The notes under the pieces: model-generated
The model's database searches: none
Seen by the model: only the letters and a program-made list of their open reading frames with translations
Told to the model about the DNA's origin: nothing
In this document: one piece after another, positions 43,886-53,352 of the stretch
Layout: every line of letters starts with the position of its first letter
How positions within the stretch are numbered: position 1 is the stretch's first letter
Origin: Zizania palustris
Taxonomy: Eukaryota > Streptophyta > Magnoliopsida > Poales > Poaceae
Assembly (NCBI GenBank): GCA_019279435.1
Contig: JAAALK010000079.1
Coordinates: 105,939,198 to 106,003,197, forward strand
Length of the DNA stretch: 64,000 nucleotides
Direction: 5' to 3'
Program-made: the position numbers and the translations under genes

Positions 43886-46115
43886 TGGTGATGGAGGAAC
43901 CTTGGGGTAAAACTCCAGCTCCTCGACGGCGTCGTAGTCTTCTCGATACGGAAAAGTAAACACAACATTCAATAAACAATCCAAAAACCAATCGTACAAG
44001 CGTACATGTTTTTGTTGGATTAAGTGAAGGAGATAGAGTCTTAAATTCTATGGGATCATTACTTAAATATTTAAGATTAATTTTAATGGGGTTTCTGAAT
44101 TGATATAAGTATTGTTTTTCTAAGCGGTTTTTATTTTCCCTCTTTTTTTAGAGGTGAAGTAAAAAGGTATAAAACAACCTTATTGTTTTTAATGCAGTAA
44201 AAATTGTGAAATTAAGTTATTAGGTCTTCTGAAGTTATTATATAAGTTTCCCTGATATTTTTATAAAGTGTTGAATTTTCATTATATGAATTAATTACTT
44301 ATCCAAAAAGGGCATTTGAAATATTATTTAATAAAATGAAATAGGCAAAATGAACATTCTATTTTTATTGCATGAAGTCATTAAGTCCTCTGAAATTAAT
44401 ATATAAATTTTTAAAGGTCCTTCTGAATAATTTTAAATGAAATAAAAATTAATTCCTAAAGGGGACTTTTCTTTATTATTTAATAAGAATATTTTGTGCC
44501 AAATAAACATATTTTTTTATTGCATAAAAGTGTAGAGAATAAAAAGACAAATTTTTGAGAATTAAAATGGTCAAATTTGGAGTTAGTTTGAGCAAGATAT
44601 GAATTTTTAAAGTTTAAATAGATTTCTGAATTTTCTTTTTTAAACAGAAAACAGGCGTGGGTCCATGGTGAGCCAGGTCCACCATGGACCCATGCACTGT
44701 GCGCGTGGGCCGGTCAGATCTGGACCGTTGGATCCAAATCCAATGGCCAGAGCGCGCGAGGGGGGGTTAAGTGAGATCCGACAGCCCAAACACAATGATA
44801 CCCCTTTGGCGCCAATTGACGGCTCAGATTAAGTCCCGATGGGATCTAATCTAGGTCGTCCGTTCTCGATCGTAGGGCCATGGTGCCATCCGGCACGGCG
44901 GTGGCACGGGGGAGCCAGGGGGCTTCGTCCCCAACTCCGGCCGAGCGGCGGCGAGCCACGGCGATGATGAGTGGCGGTCTAATGCCCTTGGTGACGATGA
45001 AAATGGATAGAGGGGAGGGAGGGGAGTGCATCCATACCGGCGATGGCGGCAAAGAGCGATTGACAGTGACCGGCGGCGAGAAGGAGCGGCGGAGCTGTTC
45101 GGGTTCAGCGGCGGCGAGGCGCTCCGGTGGTGGTCCGGCCGAACGGAGGTGGGGCCGAGGACGGGGAGGTGACGGGGGTCACGGTCGTGGCAACGGTTAG
45201 GGCGGTGGTGGCACGGAGCGCCGGCGAGGGCTTGCCGGAGTGCGAACAGAGGAAAAACCGAGAAAAGGGGGTGGCAGCCTTCAGGTTTGCGCGGAATAGG
45301 GCTCTGGCGGCGTGGATTGGCTGCGGTGGTGTCCAGGGTATTTATAGGCTCGTCGACGGCGGAATTGGAAGGCCTAACAAGGGGAAACCGAGAGGGATTT
45401 GCCTTGTCGCCGGTGAGGTTGCCATGTGCTCAGATTGCCTTCAAAAGGGATGAAACCGCGTGGCTAGGGAGGGAAAGGTATCATCGGAGTTCGGGGAGCA
45501 AGAATCCGGGACTGGCTGGGCAAATCAAGGCGGCCGTCGGCAATTTATGGCAAGGGGTTGACGGGAATGGAAGGGGAGAGATCCCCTTCCAACGAAGAAG
45601 AAGGGTCTGGTAAGTGGCCCCCACCTGTCAGCGGCCGGGCGCGAAACCAACAGCACCGACAGGCAGGCCACGACAGTCGGAGACCGAAGGAGAGGAGGGA
45701 GTGGCTGATGAGTGGGCCAGGGTGGGCGCGAATGCGGAGGAGAGAGGGGGGACGGCGCCGACAGGCGGGTCCCACCTGTCAGTGGCCGAGGCGGCTAGAT
45801 CGGGCCGGGCTGGAGGGAATTGGGGGCTGCGGCCCAATATCATTTAAAATGTATTTTTCATTTAAAATAATTCTAGAAATTGGTTTATTTGTTTAAGGCT
45901 TGAAGCACTATTGCTAAAATTTTGTAAAAATTCTCAAAACTATTTCTTGGCTTCTAGATTCCATCATAAATTTTTCATGTTCAAATTTTAAATATTTCTC
46001 CCTGTTTTGCTTTAATTGGGTTCTTTTAACCTTTTCTATAATTAAATAAATCTTTTTTATTCTAGAAAATTTGTTTCCCTCATTTTTATTTTATTTTAAA
46101 TTCTGGGGTGTTACA
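43886..46115 (-). repeat. LTR of G, inverted relative to E LTR
   Basis: TGTAACACCCCAGAATTT reading leftward from 46115. 2230 bp remain. It is the reverse complement of 40096-41700 (about 90% in the clearest stretch, 40371-40540 versus 45845-45680). It is closer still to 31080-31520 and 32656-33100. ORFs at 44846-45896 are frames of the GC-rich LTR centre. Confidence 0.88.
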
Positions 46116-46131
46116 ATCATATCCCCCTTAC
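46116..46131 (-). other. Polypurine tract of G
   Basis: Minus strand GTAAGGGGGATATGAT next to the LTR tip. Confidence 0.88.
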
Positions 46132-46188
46132 AAAGAATCTCGTCCTCGAGATTCAAAGCAAACCTCGGAAAAACTAAGGGGCGGGGTT

Positions 46189-47045
46189 CTACTGGTGCTC
46201 CGGATTAGGAGATGGTGTTGCTTCAGAAACAGGCAAAGTGTTCTCCGGAACTGGGTTGGTTGGGGTCAAATTGGAAATGCCTTCTGTCGTATCTTGGTTT
46301 TCTTGAGCGGAGTTGTGGTGAACTAGGGTACGTCCCACTGGGCTTGGAACGGAGGATGATGTCTGCTTGGGGTAGGGGCACATGTTGTAGAAGTGACCCT
46401 CGTGGCGACAGTTGAAGCATATTATTGGTTTACCATTCCTGTCCCTCTTGTATCCGGTAGCTTGCACTGGATCTCTTCTGGTTGGTGGTGCTTGGGGTGG
46501 GATGCCTGAGCTTGGTCCACCAAGGGTGGTCCATGGCTCGGCATGGGTTGGGGCTTGAGGCGGAACCACCGGGCGTGGCTTCTGCATCATCCCTTGCTGC
46601 TGGCGGTAGGTGATCATTCTTCGCTTCTTCTGGTACACCTTGTTTTGTTCGGTCTCTTGGATAATAGCTTTGTTCACCAATTTTTGAAAATTGGTGAAGT
46701 CTCCAGAGACCAACTGAAGGGAGAGCTCGTCCTTCAGTCTCCAAAGAAACTTGGCTTGGCGGGCTGCATCCGTGCGTACTTCTTTCGGTGCATAACGGGC
46801 CAACCAGTTGAATTCATGCAGGTACTCCGTAACGGTCCTGCTCACTTGATGCAGGTCCCGGAATTCCTGCTGCTTCTGGGCTACCACGCCATCTGGAATG
46901 TGGGTGGCCCGGAAAGCAGTGGTGAACTCAGCCCATGAAATTTCATGGCCCTCGGGCTGAGTTTCACGGAAATTGTCCCACCACTCCGCGACGGGTCCTT
47001 GTAGTTGGTGAGCGGCAAATGCCACCCGCTCCTGCTCAGAACAGG
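46189..47045 (-). CDS. Element G gag (N-terminus replaced)
   Basis: The longest open gag of the chromovirus group here: about 285 codons from PCSEQERVAFAAHQLQGP through WWDNFRETQPEGHE, YLHEFNWLARYAPKEV and LVSGDFTNFQKLVNKA to the knuckle CFNCRHEGHFYNMC (C-x2-C-x4-H-x4-C). It ends EATPSPNPEHQ. The open frame continues to an ATG-like start at 47100, but 47045-47100 is antisense LTR sequence, so the true N-terminus is gone. Gag packages RNA into particles. Whether this 5'-truncated version is ever made is doubtful. Confidence 0.8.
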
Positions 47046-47768
47046 GCACTATAAGGACTGGTCTGCAGGATCCGTTGCAATACATTTTCGTACCAACCAC
47101 AAGTCTAGTGGGTAAGTCTTAACTCGAAGTATGGGATGTTCCAACTTGAGGCACTATGTGGAGAGGGTCAAGTAGCACCTAAGGGTGACTTGTACCATGT
47201 GGCACAAAAGGGGGCGCGACGTTGGTCGAGTGCGGTGGCGCGACGGTGAAACCTATAGTGTGTCATTGGGTTGGAGTGCTTCATGCTAACGGTTTTGGCA
47301 TAAGTTCCTGTGACTTGGGTCATTTGGACACACTACGGTGTGCGACAATGAATGCCTTGTGGGTACAGTGGTGCACCTTTGATCAAAGTCTAAATCTTTT
47401 CGAAAAGTCGAGCCCACGGTTAAGGGCGGGTTGCGTGACATCCCATAGTTAGTATATGTTTGAGAAGTGTTGCATGTTGATTGGTCATGTAAGGATCGTT
47501 GAGCGAGGAGGGCTGACTGTACTCCTCGAGTTCGAAGATGTAGCATCATCCATGATTTAATTATTCTATATGATTAAAGTTGACTCACATTAAAGGCTAC
47601 AAAATAAAAATGTACTTTTCCGCACTTTAAACCAGAGCCTTGCCTTGTTATTCCCTTGCATTATTATTGCATTTCTTGGTGGCTTATTGAGTACTTTTGT
47701 ACTCATAACCGTTGGAAAACCCACTTCAGAGACGGCATACTATGATGAGGACGGTCTGGAGTAGCGAC
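47045..47768 (+). repeat. Chromovirus LTR 3' part (copy 2), left of F
   Basis: Copy of 793-1516, ending at the gcgac target of element F. It continues after F at 59307-59516. Confidence 0.85.
47764..47768. other. TSD of F, left
   Basis: gcgac, matching 59307-59311 and the single copy at the empty site 1512-1516. Confidence 0.97.
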
Positions 47769-48263
47769 TGTTGGCGTAAAAGATTACGCTAACAGGTTTC
47801 TGTAGAAAAGAAACTAACAAACGAAGTGTTTGCGAAGCAAACTGTTCTAAGCCTCCGAAAGGATAATAGCTTAGAATAGTTCGAAAGTGTGTATTGAATC
47901 ACTTGTAATCGGTCCCTATTACAGGGTGAAAAGGGGGGTATTTATAGGCCTAAACATTAAGGAAAAGACCTATTTACCCCTCTATTACAACCGACATTAA
48001 GGAAACTATTCGGTTTCCTTAATAGGGCTAAAATGGTAAAAGACTAATCTAATAGGATAGAAGATAAGTCTTCCATCGTAGCTGGCAGAAAAGATCCTGA
48101 AGGGCTTTGGTTCGAAGACATACTTCGAACTAGTGCCTGTCTTCGGGCTTCGAACGAGGTTCTGGGCATCTTCGAAGATGGTCTTCGGACAATCTTCAAA
48201 CTGGTTGACTGCCTTTATGCTGCTTCGGCAATAACCCCGAAGATGAGATATTTTCCCCCAACA
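47769..48263 (-). repeat. 3' LTR of F
   Basis: 495 bp, TGTTGGCGTAAAAG...CCCCCAACA on the plus strand. By eye it differs from 58812-59306 at only two bases (near 48046 and 48078). TATA box CTATAAATA (minus) at 47947-47939. Confidence 0.97.
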
Positions 48264-48275
48264 GTAGCCCCTCGA
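48264..48275 (-). other. Polypurine tract of F
   Basis: Minus strand TCGAGGGGCTAC next to the 3' LTR. The tract of element B is nearly identical. Confidence 0.88.
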
Positions 48276-48593
48276 ATACGCTTCTCCGTTTGACCTGTAA
48301 CGTTAGGAGAGCAGTATACGGAAAGAAAAGATAGCCAATCATAGGGGTTATTGGTTTTTATTTTATCTTCGAAATGCATGAAGATATGAACTTCGAATCA
48401 GTCGTGAGGTAATTACTTTTCGAACTATCTTAGAACTGACTCAGGAAGTTCGAAAGTCTTTTTAGACTTAGAAAAAATAGCCGTTAGTTCCTGTTTCTAA
48501 CGGAAGTTATATGATGTGTTATTTCCGGAGGAAAATAACGGGCGGGAATGCGAAAGGGCAGAGCCCAAACGGTAACAAACGGAACGATTAGGC

Positions 48594-48602
48594 TATAAAT
48601 AA
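48594..48602 (+). promoter_or_regulatory. TATA box of F antisense gene
   Basis: TATAAATAA lies 147 nt before the ATG at 48741 and about 330 bp inside the 3' LTR. It drives the strand opposite to gag-pol. The same spacing is seen in element B. Confidence 0.78.
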
Positions 48603-48740
48603 AGAGCCCAAAACTTACCCGATTACCTTTTCACCGCTTTCTCTCAGTCAAAAGCTTTTGAGCCCTTTGAGTTCTTGAGCCCTAGCCTTTGAGTTCTTGA
48701 GCCCTAGCCTCCATTCCTTCAGATCAATCCAGCGATCGCG

Positions 48741-51700
48741 ATGGTGAAGACCAAGGGATCTGCGCCTTCTTTGGCCTTGGCTCGGCAACAGGCGGCCGCA
48801 GCAGCAGCAGCAACATTGGCGGCGACACCCTCGATGCAGGCGGCAACATCCATGGCGGCAGGGGGGAGAAATCCCCAAATCCCCGATGACCAAGGTCTGT
48901 GCCCACCATCGACTAAATACTTGGATCAATCTTTTGAGTTGGGGCCGTCTACCTGCAAGAAAGAGTCTTTGGCAATCACAGCAGGGGGAAAGATTAGTGA
49001 TGGGGTTATGATTCGGAAGCCGGGCAAGGAATCGATTCCATCACCAAGACCCGGAGAGGTTGTAGTGTTCGAAGCTTTTTTCGAAGCAGGCTTGGGCCTC
49101 CCTGCTGTAGATTTCTTGGCCGAAGTACTTGACCTGTTTCATGTAACTCTCCCCCAACTATCTCCGAATGCTGTAGCTAGATTAGCTATCTTCGAGTGGG
49201 CACTGAGAGCCGAAGGTTGTGAGGGGAGGGCTGAAATCTTCGCTGCACTTCATAGAGCGACTTGTCAGCCGAAGACATTCACAGGCTCCGGAGGTGAGAA
49301 AGTGGTGGTTGCCTTCGGAAGCATTAATTTTAGGCTTCGAGACGAATATGCCCTGCAATTCCCTGCTAAGGCCATCAATGCTAGATGGTACACCGACTGG
49401 GTCCTGAGGTGGTTTTATGCCGAAGTTGGAGCGAGCAGTCCTCTGGCTGGACCTCTCAAAGAAATCCAATTCCGGAAGGAGGCCTTAGTGCAACCTGACG
49501 AAGGCCAGCTCGAAGCTCGCCTCAACTTACTTCAGAAAATCAGCCGAAGGTTAAGTATGCGAGACTTGGCCGAAGAATTCATCGGACTTCAAATTCCTCC
49601 GTTGATGGCCAACTGGCCTATCGTCTTCGAGGATGACTCAGAAGGTGGTCTTCGCAAGATCAATTATACTTCGAGCCCTGCAGGTAACTTCGAATCCAAC
49701 ATGCATTGTACATAATTACTTCGAAGAAAGACTAACTTGAGTTATTTTTTAGCTTCTTCAGCCCCTATTACTTCAGAGCAAATTGTAAGGGCTTCGGAGA
49801 AGATTCTTGGTGCCCCAACTCCGTCCGAGAAAGAATGGCGAGTTAAATTAGTCGGGAGTTGGGAGAGATTTAACAGAGTATGGGGAATGCTGGAGCTATC
49901 TCCGCCCCCTCTGATGGATTGGGTGCCTTTGGAGAAAGGGCCCCAGAAAAGGAAAGCCGAGGCTGGAACTTCGAGCTCAGCAAAAACTCCAGTGAAGAGG
50001 GTGGCTCGGAAGCCAAAGAACCTCGCGCCTTCAGATCCAGCACCTTCGAGCTCAAGAGCTTCGGTTTCCGACTCCCAAGAAGAAACGGGGAGATTGCTTG
50101 TGCACCTGATGGAAGAGAATGAAACTCAAAGGGTCGCACAAGCCAAAGTACCTGCGAACGTACCGGAGTCCGGAGATAATGTTGATCAACCAAGGACTTC
50201 GGTAGTTCAAGAAGATGTAACTCAGGACGAAGTTCCTGTGAACGAAGGTGGGGTCGAAGTCACTATGGCTTCGATTCCCGAAGAAGCGACGAGGACTCCC
50301 CAGGATGATGCTCCTGCAGTCCACGATTTAACGGCTGATTCGGATGAGGACTACACTTTTGATCCTCCGATCAGCCCGGTGCTCGATCTTCCAGAGAATG
50401 TCGAAGGTAAATTTTGCATAATTCTTATCAATTTCTGCAAAATTATACAATGTATAATATTTCTGTTTTTTCAGAGCCTCCTATTGTCGAAGTACCCCTC
50501 GAAGATACAATTCAAAGACCTTCGACAACTTCGGAGCCACAGCCGGAGGTTACTCTACAAGGGCCTGGAAGAGGAAAAAGACACATAGAGCCTCTCCCTA
50601 CTCAAGGATCGACTTCATCTGAGTCAACAGATGAAAGTGAATCGACTGAGGGGGGGCCATCTTCAGAAGTTCCAAGGGCCTCGGAAGAAATCTCCGGACC
50701 TTCGCTAAGCAGAGCTGACCAGAAGGCTTCAGTAATGCTTCCTCTCATAACTCCTTTTTTGGAGGAGAAAACCAGACTTGGGACTTTGGTTAAACCTTTG
50801 GGTCAAGCCAGTCGCAAAGTTGGGGAAACAGAACTGGTAGCCCTTTTAAGCAGAGCGAAGGGTTCGGAGCTTAACCTTGCTGTGGAAAGAGCAGCTTATC
50901 AGGTATAAAGCATCTTCGAACCAAATAGCAAATTATATATGAATAATTTCTTATTTCAATTTTTCTTTTTTCTTAGCAAGCAGTCTTAGCCCGCGCTGCG
51001 GCTTTATCAAGCGAAAATGAAATTGCTCAACTTCGGGAAGAGAACGAAGCTCTTCAAAGAAATTTTAACTTCTCCGAAGGTCGAGTAGCTCAGATGGATA
51101 ATGTAATACTAGCAGAGCGAAGGGCTAGGCAAAGCTTGGAGGCTGCGAAGAAAGAGCTCGAAGCAGAAAGAATTGTGCTTCGAGCGGAGATTGAAAGACT
51201 GCGGACGGAGGATGCTGCTAAGGGGTCTGAACTTGTAAGACTACAAGAAGAAGCTGGCCAACTCCGGACTCAGAAGAATGCTTTGACTACGGAGAATGCT
51301 AGAATCTCCGGAGTTTTAGCAGAAACGACTTCGGCCAAGGATGTGCTTATTGAAGAAAGGCTTAAGTCTGAGAAGGTGGCTTCGGAGGTCATCGAGCAGA
51401 TGTTAGGTGTCTTGGAGTACTTCGGTACTACTGGATCACTACCTTCAGATGACAATGTGACTCTGCTGCGCCGGTTAAAGAGGATCCAAGGAGCAGCGAA
51501 GCAAATGAAGACGGCAGGCATACGTTATGGAGAACTCTCCGGACAAGTGTCTGCCCTTGGATTACTTCGTTACTATGAGGATTTGGGCCGAATAATTACT
51601 CCGAGCGCAGAGGGTTCCATCATCTTCGACGACGCGAGACTTTTGACTCCTTCCGAAGGCGTAGCTACTGCTTGGCGAGCCTTCCAAACTTCATGGAGAG

Positions 51701-52369
51701 CCGAAGGTCGTTCTGCGATCAAGGCTTGGATTGATGAAGGCCAACGCCAGAAGCAAGTTCGGAGCCAAGCTTCGAGCAGTCAACCTCCTTCGAACCCGCA
51801 GGTTTAGGAATATTTTAGGATTTTTTGATTATGTAAAGCTCATGCTTGTAAACATTTATCAATGAAAGTCTTGTTTGTCATATTTTTAGGCTTTGCCTCT
51901 TATGGAAGATATCGAAGTGTTAGAGCTTAACAACGAGCTTCGCTCACTGTGGAACACCTTCGAACTTCTAAAGAGTTATAAGCGTCCTCGATTTCTTATT
52001 CCTCGAGATGACTCCGGCGTTATTGCGCCCGAAGTAATCAAAGACATATTGTCTTACATTAAAGAGGAAGATAAAGAGATTGACGCAAACACCTCGTCTT
52101 CTGAAGACACTAATTGGTCCGAAGACGAAGGTGAAGCCCAAAATAAAAGATCTGAGGATCTTAGAAGCTGGGAAAGAAGCCCCGAGCGGCTTCGAACTTG
52201 GGCCGAGCTTCAACAAGAGCAGAAGGATTTTAGAGCTTCGAAGGGGAGGAAGAGAGTTAAACGTAAAGTTCTTAGAACTTCCGATGTTGGAACTAGTCGT
52301 TCCACCCCTAGCTCTCGGGACCGAAGAGGTCTCCGATTCCTTCTTGGTATAGATACCAATTTTTCATAA
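48741..52369 (+). CDS. Antisense five-exon gene of F (Transposase_28-like, coiled coil)
   Basis: Exons 48741-49683, 49753-50406, 50475-50902, 50977-51801 and 51890-52369 join in frame to 1109 codons. All four introns (69, 68, 74 and 88 nt) are GT-AG, T-rich before the acceptor, and phases match (1, 1, 0, 0). Residues about 105-265 resemble the 'putative gypsy type transposon' domain (VVVFEAFFEAGLGLPAVDF, LPQLSPNAVARLAIFEWAL). Exon 2 has basic KKRK/KRVARKPK-like patches. Exons 2-3 are Ser/Glu-rich. Exon 4 forms a coiled coil (about 690-800: EAAKKELEAERIVLRAEIERL). The C-terminus has KGRKRVKRK (1068-1076, possible nuclear signal) and ends FLLGIDTNFS. It lies wholly antisense to the element between pol and the 3' LTR. 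Skipping intron 4 would end it at 51807. Function is unknown. A nuclear regulator of the element or its silencing is only a hypothesis. Confidence 0.85.
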
Positions 52370-53352
52370 TGTAATCTGTAAACACGTTTATTTTAATAAT
52401 GAATGCCGATTTAAAATTGTCTCCATATTTACTAGCCCCTCTTTGGGTATAAGCAACTTCGAAATGTATTCAAAGATGGTTATGCGCAAAGAAAAAACTT
52501 CGGAGTACAATTTTTTGGGGGTTCGGAGCCCCTCTGTCATTTAAAGATCTTTTGAAATCTTATGAAATGTCTTCGACTTTGTGTAGTCAGAAGAATGGTA
52601 ACTTGGTACCTTTGTTTTACGAAAGAAATCAATTGAGATAACTTTCAGGACACTTTAGTGTCTTAAGAAATTTGTCACTTTGGACTTATATGAACAGACA
52701 TTCGAAGCTCATGGCTTAAATGCTGTTTTGCTTTAGCCACCTTCGGCTATTTTTGCAGAAGTCTACCAGCCAATGGCTTGGACTTCGCAGAATTTGGCCA
52801 CCTTCGGCTCTTTTTACGGATGTCTACCAGCCAATGGCTTGGACTCCGTATAAATGTAGCCACCTTCGGCTACTTTTGCAGAAGTCTACCAGCCAATGGC
52901 TTGGACTTCGCAGAATTTGGCCACCTTCGGCTCTTTTTTGCAGAAGTCTACCAGCCGAAGCTTGGACTTCGCAGAATTTGGCCACCTTTGGCTCTTTTTA
53001 CGGATGTCTGCAAGCTGCAGCTTGGACTCCGCAGATTTTGGCCACCTTCGGCTCTTTTTACGGAAGTCTACCAGCCGAAGCTTGGACTCCGTAGAATGTG
53101 GTATTGGCTCTTTTACGGATGCCTACAAGCCGGGACTTGGGCTCCGGATGGATTTCAGCCACCACACCGGAGGCTTCGACTTTATGGGTACGAAGTCCGG
53201 AAATACAGCCCAGCTTAATGACACTTCCCTCTCGGTCAACTTCCGTTCCAGCGCGTCCGCTCGGGAAGCTAGGAGTCGACAAGGGGAAGGCAACTATCAG
53301 GGTGTATGCTTTATTAATTTAGAGGTGATTACAAGCGAATTACAAGGAGCCC
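52370..53352. repeat. Spacer with 61-bp minisatellite between antisense gene and pol
   Basis: 52736-53157 holds seven tandem units of about 60-62 bp, each starting gccaccttcggct and containing 'gaagtctaccagcc' and 'cttggacttcgcag'. The last unit is degraded. ORFs over the array (52720-53420) are products of the repeat. 52370-52735 is AT-rich with possible polyadenylation context ('ttaataatgaat', 52393-52404) for the antisense gene. Tandem arrays between pol and the 3' LTR are known in other Tat elements. Confidence 0.9.

Larger units (their letters stand above)
43886..47045 (-). mobile_element. Element G: gag-only element, minus strand, partial
   Basis: In minus sense: gag (47045-46189), polypurine tract (46131-46116) and 3' LTR (46115-43886, missing its last third). 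As in E, gag ends about 70 bp before the polypurine tract with no pol. The right edge is a chimeric junction with a plus-strand LTR at about 47045. Confidence 0.85.

Noticed and set aside
44846..45896. Plus-strand ORFs up to 112 codons (e.g. RAE-rich 45127-45453)
   Set aside because: Reverse strand of the G LTR centre. The corresponding E LTR sequence does not keep the frames.
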